Positions 11,927 through 22,562 of a stretch of 64,000 bases of DNA are shown here, in pieces (the stretch's first letter is position 1; every line of letters begins with the position of its first letter). A model generated the notes under the pieces. It had not been told where the DNA came from and ran no database searches. It worked only from the letters and a program-made list of their open reading frames with translations. Both the position numbers and the translations under genes were made by a program. Source of the stretch: Maylandia zebra (taxonomy: Eukaryota > Chordata > Actinopteri > Cichliformes > Cichlidae); NCBI RefSeq assembly GCF_041146795.1, contig NC_135172.1, forward strand, positions 12,080,137 to 12,144,136. Direction: 5' to 3'.

Positions 11927-13520
11927 ACACGAGCTGACATTGACATGAATTAAACATAAAACATTATATACAGTATAAGATTTTGTAAGGTAAACCTAGT
12001 TCATACAAATGAAGTAAAGAAAAGTTATTAAAACAAAACGTGCCTTGCTGTTTATTCTTTCAGTGTCCCACAGTAGCACATTTCCTGCTAGGAAAATGTC
12101 AGAAGTCACGTCATTTCTGTAAATTGGGAAGTAACTGTAATACATCAAGTCACCTCTGTCTCTTGTTACCAGGACTTTTTAAAATGAATGGTACAACATG
12201 GAAAGAGGCCCTACACAAGAGTTTAGCTTTGAGCTCAATATGCGATGATCCTTTCAGCCATGACATCTCTGACATGGGAAACCAGGGAATTTGATTAGAA
12301 AATGGTGAAGGATTTTCTTTTCAGTTAGAAACTGGATTTGTGTAACATGGTGGTGAAAAGCCCCCAAAGAAAGCAGCATATGATCAGTCGCTATATTGCA
12401 TTTAATACAAACGTCCTTCGTGTATCCTTTGAATACAGAACAGATCATTTCTGATATCTATGAGTAAACCCAACGAGCACGTGTCCCAAAAGACCCCACA
12501 GTGTTTTTATCTGGCTTTTCCCTGACAGTTAGTGGACACTGACAGATGTGTGCTGAATATGAAAGGAAACAAAAGAACTAAAGAAGGTTTGCAGTGTTAA
12601 AAACAAGAACTACATGAAGGTTGTTTCATCCTGCTGTAACTTATGACAGAAGCATCTTTTGTTTGTTTTTTCATTTATTTACACAAAGACAGATGTTGAA
12701 ATAACAGGAGTAACAGTTTAATTCAATTGAAATCGGTCCAATCGTCTATAATGAAATTATTGTTTTTCATTAGTTGGCAAAAGATGGGGGTTGTTGACGG
12801 CAATTCAGTGAATGCACTTTCTTTTTCTTCAGGAATAAAACACAGAGTAAGAGCACATGTTAGCACTGTGTACAACTGTGAGGGAAGCAGTTCAAAAACA
12901 CGAGACAAGCTGTAAAACTGAATGAAATCAGGCACCATTAATGGATCATTACAATAATTCCTGCAGACATCTGCAAACAAATGACAGATACTTGCAGATC
13001 AGTGAACCAAAGCAACAGAGCAAACTTAGTTTGGAGTGGAGGTGTTAGGTGGAGGAGCAGGAGTGACATACTCATACATCTGTACACCGTTCCTACACAG
13101 ATGAAGGGAGACAGATATGAGATAACAGGAAGAAGTTATGAATATAGAGATGTTCAGCAGCTGTGTTCACTCCAGTGTTTGTGTGTTTTACGTACAGTAC
13201 TCCAACAGGACGCAGGTTCTGGAGCACACAAAACACACAACAGGTGACGAGACAAGCTGCAATACTATCATCTATCCACTAGGTGGAAGAATTGATCAGT
13301 AGAAAGAGGAGATGTGCTCAAAACGACATTCATACATAGATTTATTCTTCTTAGTTAGTCTTAAGAATTAGGATTCACTGACAGTGAAGAAGTTTACTGG
13401 TCAGCAAAGTTATTTAAGGGTCAAATACAAGAAAGGTGACAGCAGATTGATTTTACATTCAAACAAAACAGTTTTTCCTTCAGTTGGCCTGAAGCATGCA
13501 AAAGTTTTAAGCACTTTTAT
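11927..13520. other. Serpin 3' flank, no gene seen
   Basis: Apart from probable 3' untranslated sequence just after the stop, I find no exon, RNA gene or known repeat here. Confidence 0.45.
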
Positions 13521-13523
13521 CAA

Positions 13524-13910
13524 TTAAACTCTAATGACACCTGCCACTACCTCTGGTTGTCTCAGCGGTCCCTGGTTATCTGTCCCTGGCTCTCTGTACA
13601 AGTAAGCTGGCCTCATAATGATGGGAGTAACAGCGAGTGGAACTTGCTGCTGAGATACAGGAAGACAAGATCCCGGGAAGGTGTTGTTAACAAACCACCC
13701 AGTCTCTGCTGCTGGCTGAGGGGGGAAAGGTGTTCCAGTGGGCAAAGGAGGAGGAGGTGGAGGGTTGGGTGTTTGCCCAAACATCACATCGTCAAGCCTG
13801 CAAGGAACATCATGTTCCAGATCTTCCCTGTTGTCCATTTTCGTGATGTTTTTGTCTGAACTCATCCAGAAGAATTTCGAACCGATTCTGTCTGGGATCC
13901 TGTGGCACAA
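13524..13910 (-). CDS. Proline-rich ORF, possible terminal exon of an unrecognised gene
   Basis: The minus strand is open for 128 codons. A possible start is MDNREDLEHDVP, or an acceptor lies just before it (GATGAGTTCAG at about 13858). The product contains FGQTPNPPPPPPLPTGTPF, then a hydrophobic stretch with QQQVPLAVTPIIMRPAYLY, and ends in VVAGVIRV. Proline-rich C-terminal tails like this occur in several membrane and adaptor proteins, but I recognise no specific family. An AATAAA lies downstream on the same strand near 13338. It may be a real last exon, or a chance ORF in a C-rich tract. Confidence 0.35.
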   Translation of the reverse strand: MCHRIPDRIGSKFFWMSSDKNITKMDNREDLEHDVPCRLDDVMFGQTPNPPPPPPLPTGTPFPPQPAAETGWFVNNTFPGSCLPVSQQQVPLAVTPIIMRPAYLYREPGTDNQGPLRQPEVVAGVIRV

Positions 13911-13920
13911 AAGGAGGGTT

Positions 13921-15220
13921 TGATCCTCTTAGACTGGGACTGACATCTTATATAATACAGAACTATACAAAGGACGAGTACTATGAGGGAACAAAGTGAC
14001 TTATCAGTGAAAAAACTGGTAAGTCACACTTGAAAATATGACATTTATTTTACAAAGAAGTTTAAAAAGGACATTTAAAGTGCTGCATTTGCAAACTAAT
14101 TGAAACAAAACTGAAAACTATGAAAAATCAACAGTAATTAATACCCCAAACTATGAATTCTGTTAGCTCAAGACTTCACTGCATTTATATTGTAATTGTT
14201 CGAATGTGACACAATCAGAGTTTAAAACATAATGCACTGTTACACATGCAGTTACCCACTTCTGCATAATATAGTGAACGGATTTCAGTTGTTCTTTACT
14301 TTTAGTTCAGCTTCAGCTCAGCCAGTTACAGCATTAAAGTACTGACCTCTGAACTGTGCTGCAGTGGGATACGGTGTAGATTCAATACTTGCAGATTCAA
14401 GTTTTACAGGCGCTCCTGTGATAAACTAGTACAATATGATGAATTGTTAGAGATGAAAGCATCCCAAAATTCGATTCATCTGTACCAATCCACAGAAAGG
14501 TTCATGTTTGTCTCTGTTTTGAGCTTGTGGGTTGAATGTATTTAATATTTCTGATACAATTTGCAATAAAATCCTTCAGTTATTGAAGAAAACAACTGTC
14601 AGTTGTTGTGTCGCTGCTCTTTTATAAAGTCCTACAGTTGCTATACACATCAAACACACAATGATACTTCATTAATCAACCCTTACAACAAATATCATCT
14701 AAAGAAAAAGTAGTTCAATTGGATTATGACTCAAACCACGGAGCACATAAAGTGGCAGCTATTTTACACATACAGCCTGCTACAGCTTTCAATAAAAAGA
14801 GTAAACATGCTTGTTTAGAAGTGTTTCACAAGAGCCCTACAGTACCCTATTAACATTTTCTAATATTGTATTTTATCCAGTTGTTTGAACTGACAGGACT
14901 CACTGCCTTCTTAGAGCTTTAGCTTGATCATGTTTTTGTGTTTTTTGCATCTTGTATCTTGTAAATTATTCTTTTTTTTTTTTTTTTATTGATATTTTTC
15001 TGTGTTTGTCAGGTTTCCTGTATTATTATTTTCAAAGTCCCCCCTTGTTCTTTGTCAGAGTGTCTGCTCATCTAGCCTCATGTCTCTCAGGTTGCATGTT
15101 CTCTGTTCCCAGTGTTTCCCAGTTTAACATTTCTGTTGTAGTTTCTTATTGCATCTTGGACACTATGGGGCTGTATAAAATGTGTCAGTGTCCAATTACA
15201 GTTAAGTGTATGAATATGTA
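13921..15220. other. Gene-free AT-rich stretch
   Basis: No exon-like or RNA-like structure was seen. There is a poly-T tract at 14972-14987. Confidence 0.45.
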
Positions 15221-15224
15221 TGTG

Positions 15225-15350
15225 TGTTAGCCCTGCGACAGACTGGCGACCTGTGCAGGGTGTACCCCACCTCTTGCCCTATGACAGCTGGGATAGGCTC
15301 CAGCACGACCCTGAAAAGGATAAGCGGAAGCAAATGGATGGATGGATGAT
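15225..15350 (+). repeat. Common teleost interspersed repeat with (ATGG)n tail
   Basis: The block CTGCGACAGACTGGCGACCT ... GCTGGGATAGGCTCCAGCAC ... GGATAAGCGGAAGCAAATGG followed by (ATGG)n is a very frequent fish repeat, thought to be a retroposon 3' end. Confidence 0.7.
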
Positions 15351-17450
15351 TATAATAAAGTACTTCTAACTGAGAGTTTTTGATTGAGAGCAGAATATGT
15401 CCATGCATGCCTTCTAATCTGCCAAATACTTTAATTACTAAAATTACCACAGAGGTGAAATGTGTGCCCCCAATCCTCCATATTTAACCTCAAATTTGAG
15501 ACTTTTGTTATGTGGATTGTTTTTTCATATCTCAAAGGAAAGCAGGTCAGCACAGAATGTCTGCTCAAACATATTTATATCCAACTAGCATTGGTATGCG
15601 TTCACATATTCACACAGAAATACAGAAGATATTTGCAGGAGAAACTACAGATGCACTTCTGACACAGTGCATGCACGTGACAGCTAATTTAATGTTTTAA
15701 AAAAAAAAAAAACTAAAGCAAACAGAAAACATTTAAAGCAATCGCAGAGCATCACTGTCATCACTGTTGCTCTGAAGTGTTTGAAGTGGAATGTTTACTT
15801 CCTGTTTAGCTCAGGTTTGGTCTCCATCACTGCCCGAGTCATACCAAAAACTCAGATTTGTTTTGCATGTGCAACATCCCCCCCCACCCCAAACCCACGT
15901 TTCTTCCTTCCCTTCCCTTTCACAGTAAAAGTCCTGGAAACTAAACTTCTGGACTCTTAGATCAGGAGAGACAACTCCTGTAAAATAGCAACTAAATAAA
16001 AACCAAACCAATAAGGTCGATTCTGGAATTTAGAGAAAATCCTGTTTTTGGTTTGACTACTGATGCAACAGAACAGTTTATTTTCTTTCTTCTTATTAAA
16101 TTATTCTTTAGATATACAAATACATATACAAAACGAAAAAGGAGAATCATTTTTTCTTGTCAAATACACACGTTAGCGTCGTCTATGAAGCTGAATCCAA
16201 CAAGTGTGAATGATATTGCATTGTCGAAAATGTAATTCTTCATTAAATTAAGAAAGTTTCAATTAATCAATTAATTAAAGAATTAATCATGAGATAAAAA
16301 TGATCATCTGAATAAATCTATTTTGTTCACTTTTGCTTTTCTTTTGTCCTTTGCTACAAATCAAATGCAGCCCAGATGTTTAGATCAATAAGATCTATCT
16401 GGAGGAAGTTGGTGGCAAGTTCTTTCTGCAGGTGAACCTGTGGAACGGTTATTAACAGCTGTATCAGCACAAAACTGAGGCGACTGCTGATCATCAGCTT
16501 CATACAAGCCAGCAAGCCACGCCGGTCTGCTGCCTCCTGAGCTTCTTCCTTCTCCATCTACACCTGCATAGGAAGCTCAAGGCCAGGCTATTGAGGACCC
16601 AAATGGGAAATCTCCATTAAAAAGATCATCTCTTAAAAAGTTCAGTGTCAGTCATTTTTGTATCTGGGTAAAGTTGAGTCACAAATCTTAAAAATGGTTC
16701 AAGCTTCGCTCAGGTTAGAAGGAGCTGATTTCTACGTCCAGTGCCAGTTAAAATCAAAAACTCAAAGATCACATGACAAGAGCAGCGTTCTATGCCAGTT
16801 GTTTTGCTGAAAGGTCAAGTTCAGCAAAATAAAGGAAAAACAAAAAAAAGCTCCCTAGGGTGTTGGCCGTGAGTGCATGCAGATCAAAAACCAACACAAA
16901 CAGCGGCCAAAAAGCTACCCGGGGTGCATCTGAGCCATCTTTTTATAGGGTCAGTGACCCCTCCTACTGCTGGTGGGTATTTTTACATTCCTTGCTTTTT
17001 CCCTGTTCCATATTAAAATTAAACTAATAAGTATTTTCTTAAGTCTACAAATGTCAATATTAACCCCAACTACTGATAGAATATGGTTGTCTATACTTTT
17101 CCCCAGTCATTTGTCAATTTGCACTTTGTTCTTCTTAAATCTCCGACTCTTGTGCAAAATTCGTTTATTTCAAGGGTTAGAGATGGGTGATTAACCGCTT
17201 GCTGGCAGGAGAGAGTCTCCTATCGGTGCAGCTTAGCGGGGCCAAGTTTATTTAACCTTTTGTTTGGACTAGTTACCATTGGCCATAATACAATAAAGGA
17301 TCCTAATCACTACATTTCAGACAGCATGGATCACATGTGCTCATTCAACAAGTGAAACAAACTTCATTAATATGCTTGTGAATAATATTTGACCTAAAGA
17401 TGTGAGTCACAAAGAACAAAAAATGCTGGGTCAGGAGACCCAGGATCCTG
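15351..17450. other. Gene-free stretch
   Basis: A minus-strand open stretch of 67 codons (16354-16557) contains EKEEAQEAADRRGLL and could be part of an exon. It has no family match and no clear splice frame, so I leave it uncalled. Nothing else is recognisable. Confidence 0.4.
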
Positions 17451-17453
17451 ACA

Positions 17454-18418
17454 GGAAGAGGGCCATGTGACACATCAAACTTATTAGTAATGTCACAAGA
17501 AAAACAATGGTGTGCTCGGTTTCAACGTAACTTTATTCTTTCATGAGTTATTTACAAGTTTCTCTTTGTTCACAGCCATTGACATGTCAAAGAAGTTAAC
17601 ATGTGAGGAACGGATCGAAATATGTTGATATCTGGTGAACGCAGCAACTGTGTCATTGCAGCAGATTTCAATGCAAGACACCCTACAAGACCACCCATCT
17701 CCCATGCTACAGTCAGCAACCTGCTTGCTAAGTTTCATGAAACGGGTTCAGTGTTGGGTTTGCCAAAATGTGGACGCAAGAAAACTGTCACTAATGAAGA
17801 AACATCAGCTTCATTCAGCAAGAGCCCACAGCATAGCACTCACCGCATGTCACTGGAGAGTGGCATTAGTCGAACATCCCTTCGGCGGATATTAGCTACT
17901 CACAAATGGCACCCTTACAAACTCCAGCTGCTGCAGCATCTCAACGAGGATGACCCAGATCGGCGCACAGAATTTGCAGAATGGGCAAAACAAAAATTGG
18001 AACAGGACCCTCAGTTCATGCAGAAGATTTTGTTCAGTGATGAGGCAAACTTTTATGTGAATGGTGAAGTTAACAAACAAAACCACCGCTATTGGTCTGA
18101 CACTAACCCACATTGGATGGATCCCTCCAAGACTGTTGGAACAACAGAAGTGATGGTTTGGTGTGGTTTAAGGGGTACAACGATAGTGGGTCCATTCTTC
18201 ATCAATGGAAACCTCAAGGCCACTGGATATTTGAAATTGCCACATGATGATGTGTTTCCCTCTTTATGCACTGAAGCTGGCACGTTCCCTGAGTTTTTCC
18301 AGCAAGATGGTGCACCGCCACATTATGGGTGCCAGGTCCGAGCATTCCTAGATGAGCAGTTTCCTGGAAAGTGGATTGGTCGTCGTGGGCCAGTTGAATG
18401 GCCCCCAAGGTCTCCGGC
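17454..18418 (+). mobile_element. Tc1/mariner-superfamily transposase copy 1, truncated
   Basis: After a start MSKKLTCEERIEI near 17585 the frame breaks once, then stays open from 17622. An N-terminal helix-turn-helix (HPTRPPISHATVS, RMSLESGISRTSLRRIL) is followed by the DDE-type catalytic region with FSDEANFYVNG (first Asp) and FFQQDGAPPHYG (second Asp), then WIGRRGPVEWPPRSP. The third catalytic residue, normally in the SPDLTPLDF block that follows, is missing because the element ends at 18418 in the middle of an L2 LINE repeat. It is inactive. Its close copy at 60727 extends further to the left but stops earlier on the right. Confidence 0.82.
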
Positions 18419-19300
18419 AGAACCAGGCTCAGTGAGGGGCGGCCAGCTGCTGCGACCGGTTGGGGAGAGAGAAAGAAGATGGGATAAAGACCTGCTGTGG
18501 AAGAGAGACAGTGACGGAGTTTGTGACTCTGTGTTTATGTTTTAGTAGTTATTATTATTCTGGGTTTTGTTTTCATGTTCCTATGTGTTCCCCAGTCTGT
18601 GTGACGTTGTTGCGTTGTGTCATTGCGTGTATGTGTTTCCTGTTTTATTTTGAAGGTCTGCATCTTATGTGAGTGTTTTCAGGTTGCCTCCCTAGTCTCG
18701 TCACGTTAATCACTCCCAGCTGTGTCCCCCACCTGTGTGTGATCTCCCTGTGTTCTCTGAGTGTTTTTAAGTCTTGTCTTCTGTCTTAGTCGTTGCTGGT
18801 TCGTCTGTGTTGTTTCTCCTCGCTCTCCCTGCGTCTCTCCGTATGTATTTCCCCGGACCTCCTGCATCTTCGTTTCTGGTTTGTTTTGTTAGTTTTACCC
18901 AGTTTAGGTTTTCCTGTTTCACCTTCACCCACGCCATTGCTGTTTGTATTTTCTTTTGTTAAATAAATACTCATCTGCACCAGAGCTGCCGCATTTTGGG
19001 TCCTATCTCCAATTCCACACGTCTGCCACCGCGGACGTGACAAACAGAGGTTAATAACAGATATGATTCAGTGCAAAGAGGTCTATTAACACATAGTGAG
19101 TGAGAATCATGGAAATCCTCCGGCAGCCTACATCTATTGCAGCATAACTAATGGAGGATTCAGGGTCACCTGGTCCAGCCCTAAATATATACTTTACCAA
19201 AGAGGAAAGTTTTAAGCCTAATCTTGAAATCTTGTCTCCCGAATCCAAACTGGAAGCTGGTTCCACAGAAGAGGGGCCTGAAAACTGAATGTGTTCACTG
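18419..19300 (-). mobile_element. L2-type LINE 3' region, split by an insertion
   Basis: The two parts, 18419-18511 and 19044-19300, are continuous with each other in related sequence (compare 6490-6640). The outer part encodes, on the minus strand, SFQAPLLWNQLPVWIRETRF, the ORF2 end of an L2-type LINE. A 532-bp insert separates them. Confidence 0.7.
18512..19043. mobile_element. 532-bp insert with 4-bp target duplication (possible solo LTR)
   Basis: The tetramer ACAG flanks the insert at 18508-18511 and 19044-19047, and removing the insert restores the L2 sequence GAGACAGAGG. The insert starts TGACGG, ends GTGACAA, has an AATAAA motif near 18962 and no ORF of note. Length, 4-bp duplication and polyadenylation motif fit a solo LTR of a gypsy- or BEL-like fossil, but I cannot identify the family. 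Confidence 0.5.
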
Positions 19301-19810
19301 ACCGGTGTTGCCAGCTTTGGTGGCTCGTCTCCCGCTCGAAGAGGACCAAAAAGAGAACCATACAGTGTTCAGCTGCCTGGCTGTGCTCTACACACACAGC
19401 CCTGCTCTGGTACAGTAAAAACCACATTTACATTTGTTTACATTTCCAATGTAGAGGATGAGTTTAGATCACTGTGGTCCAAGCTTGTCGTCAGTTATAG
19501 AAACTGGATGTTGCACAGGAAAGTGTGTTTCCTTACATTTATTTTGTGTTGACAGAAGTCTTTGATTCATATTGATTATTAAAGAGCAGCTGTTCACATG
19601 TTTAGAAAGATGCTTTGAAAGGAAAAACTTCCAACCAATCATTTCTTTTATTAAATGTTAAATCAGTTATTCTTACAATCCAACACATGCAGAAACTTTG
19701 ACATGCTCTGATGTCTTGAACTACTTCACATTGTGCATTTTGTCCCTAAATTTTAAAAATATTTTTAATTACACTTTTTTCTTAAATGTTTTTATTTATT
19801 TATTTTATCT
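19301..19810. other. Gene-free stretch
   Basis: No exon or known repeat recognised. Confidence 0.4.
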
Positions 19811-19818
19811 CTTTCAGG

Positions 19819-20205
19819 TCGTGAATTTAATGAAACCCATAGTTGCTGCTTCCAGTCATGTCGTGGGCAACAAGGATGTTGATAAAGGTGAAGATTTCTA
19901 TGGCCACATGCAGAATAACTCATCAGATTGCATGTTAAAATTCCTTTGAATGAACCCTCATGACTCAGAGCTTCATATCTAATGTCTCTTAGCATCGTGC
20001 ACAGCACTCTCATCAGTATTTGGTTCTTTTGTAGTGATCTGTCTCCAGTGTTGACCTCTAACTCTCAGTTTGTTTCTCCTCCACAGAAAGCCAGAACATT
20101 TCAGTAGCACTCATGAGAAAGTTTGGCCAGAACCACAGTGCTGAGGTCCAAGCAGCTGTGACCTCACTTCCTGCACAGCAGAGACCCTTGTTAACGTGCA
20201 TGCCG
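19819..20205 (+). pseudogene. Two exon-like segments of an unidentified host gene
   Basis: The segment 19819-19889 follows TTTATCTCTTTCAG and ends at GTGAAG. It reads VVNLMKPIVAASSHVVGNKD and a few more residues. A second segment from about 20087 follows CTCCTCCACAG and reads SQNISVALMRKFGQNHSAEV then QAAVTSLPAQQRPLL. Both have credible splice sites, and the amphipathic helical character resembles a HEAT-type protein, but I cannot name a family. No start or stop context is present. It looks like another host gene fragment. Confidence 0.35.
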
Positions 20206-20210
20206 TGTTT

Positions 20211-21030
20211 ACTTTTTCTTATGTTAGGAGTTCGGGTTCACCATCCTGTGTTCTGTATTTTGATTTCCTGCTTCACTATAAATCGCTGCTGCTGTTCTTT
20301 ACGCGGTTTGGACACACTTCGTGCTTTGTTCTCAAGAGTGTGAAGTAATGGATTTAATCTGCTAAGGAGAGTTTTTCATTCCCATTGCTCTTTGGGAGTC
20401 AGCGGGCTTTAACCTGTGGAGAAACACGTGTGCTCTTGCTCCTTCAAACGGTTTTCTTCAGAGATTTCTCACTGTTTGTACACATGCTGAGTGGCTAGTT
20501 TTGAAAACACTTACTTTACCTTTACTACTCTGCTCAGAAATGCAACCTGTGACCTTACACAGCCCAAAAACTTATCCTAAAACATAAATTAACAAGGACA
20601 GAAGCTTTTTACAAATGCTTCAACAGTGTAATTCTAACAAGGTATGCAATACATCTAATGTCAGTTCAGAGGTATGAAGTGATGACACTTTGACATCACT
20701 GAATAAAAGCAGTCTTGTCATAATAAGCTTTGCTGTGGACAGTTGGCGCGTTAAACTTTTTCTTACAAATAAAAAAGGTAATCAGATGTTAAGTTTGTTC
20801 AGTTTTAGTTGTTCTCATCGTGTTGCTCCTCAGATCTCCCGTTGTCCCTGAGCCTGACTAAAGCTCGGCAGCTTGTTTTCAGGGCATGGCAATGCAGATA
20901 TGAGCTAAATGTGACACAGCAAAGAAAAATCAGAATCAAGAAACCCTGAGCTGACTTTCATGGCTACAGACGTGACATTAAGAGCCTCACAGATCAAAAA
21001 AGTATGGGATTTAAACTGCTTCTAGACCTG
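20211..21030. other. Gene-free stretch
   Basis: Nothing recognisable was seen. Confidence 0.4.
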
Positions 21031-21035
21031 CACAC

Positions 21036-21640
21036 GTCTGTTTCCAGGGCAGGATATCCATTCCAGTGCAGCAGAAGGAGCGGTCAGTGTGGACCTCGGT
21101 GCTGTACAGGACCTCCTGGAGCTGCTTGTCTCCTGGCATCTGGGCTTTCACTCGTATCTGAAGGACAAAATAGGAAAATCAAGTTGCTCTCACTGTCACC
21201 TGATTTCCACAGACTGCCATCTGACCACATCCCTGCAGTTGGATCCCACCGCCGTACCTCTAGGATGGGTCTTCTTGGTGTCAACCCAAACCACCCTCTC
21301 CTTCAGCTCTGAGCTGAATATATACACATGATTGCTTCTTAAAAAACAAACAAAAACAAAAAAACGTCCCCACACGGAGTGAGACTCAGTCTTGGATGCC
21401 CAGATCAGCCAGTGTGGTGTCCAAGAAAGGGAAGGGTTGGTTTGCCAAGTTGGGCTGTACCTCGATGGGCAGTGTCACCAACATGGGGATATCCTGCTCC
21501 AGTCTGACGCGCAACATCTTGTTGTGGGACCCCGGGAGCTTCCTGTCTGCCGATCCGCCTCTTCGTCGGCCTGCTCCACAGTCGCCGCCTCCTCCAGAGA
21601 GCGTTTTGTGTCGTCTGCTGCCAGCTTGACTTGCTGATCT
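21036..21640 (-). pseudogene. Exon-like segments of an unidentified host gene
   Basis: On the minus strand, 21640-21391 contains KMLRVRLEQDIPMLVTLPI then EVQPNLANQPFPFLDTT and LADLGIQD before a stop. About 21330-21260 reads FSSELKERVVWVDTKKTHPR. About 21160-21036, after an acceptor-like TTTTGTCCTTCAG, reads IRVKAQMPGDKQLQEVLYST then EVHTDRSFCCTG. The composition is protein-like rather than random, but the pieces are not in an order I can join into one gene and I recognise no family. I record them as probable exon debris. Confidence 0.3.
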
Positions 21641-21649
21641 TTATCTCAG

Positions 21650-22560
21650 GAGGCAGTGGGTTTTTACCCTCTCCCCCTTTGATCCTGTGTGTTATCGTTT
21701 AAAACTCGCTATCTGCATCTTTTGGCTCCAGCACGTCTTTATTGTTAGAGTTGTTGCTTGCTGTGTTCTTCTGCAGGGTGCTGATGATTCATTGTTCTGC
21801 TTCTTCTGATGGTAAACGCCTCTGGAAAGCCTGAATATGTGAGCGCGTCTGATTCATACAGAGTTCTGCTCTGCCCCCCCCGGACTGATATATGCAGCCA
21901 GTGTGAATGTGTGTTATGTATCACTCACATGTTAGGTTCATTAGACTGACACAAGGGTGATGCACGGATGTTGGTGTTTTTAGGGCCAAGTGTGAAAGTG
22001 GAAGAAAGACAATTTCTTTTGAAATGTTAAAAGAACGTTGGAAATTTGATCAGAATACAGTAAAAATGAGAGAAACAGATATTTTTCTCAGATCATTGTG
22101 TTAAATTGTCATAATCGCCATGTTCTCTTTAAGACTATCAGCTCTACTCTAAACAACCCTGAAAGCCTCTGCTGACACATGTCATCAGTTCCTTTCTTTC
22201 TTTGTAAACAAGGTCGAGTCTGTCAGCAATAGTACTTCCTACAGATGACCCATCAGTGTTTATTCCATGACTGTAAACATGTTTCCATTTGTCACTTCAG
22301 TCTTTACTCTGAAATACAGGAAATGACATCATGGCTCAAAATCTTTGTCGTTCAAACAATTCTTTATTTAACAATATTTTAACTTTATTTAACAAAATAC
22401 ATTCAATAAAAACTTAAACAACAGAAAACTGATTTTTAATCCAACCACTGAAAAAAAAAGGTAACGACTGAACACAAACAGAAGAACAATTTATAAAGAT
22501 TAAAATGGAACTACAGGAAGTTTGATTCATAGCCTCATTTGAACTTTAACTTTAACTTAA
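21650..22560. other. Gene-free stretch (3' flank of the zinc-finger gene)
   Basis: The part nearest 22560 is probably the 3' untranslated region of the minus-strand zinc-finger gene. A TTTATT at 22362 gives AATAAA on the minus strand. Confidence 0.45.
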
Positions 22561-22562
22561 AC

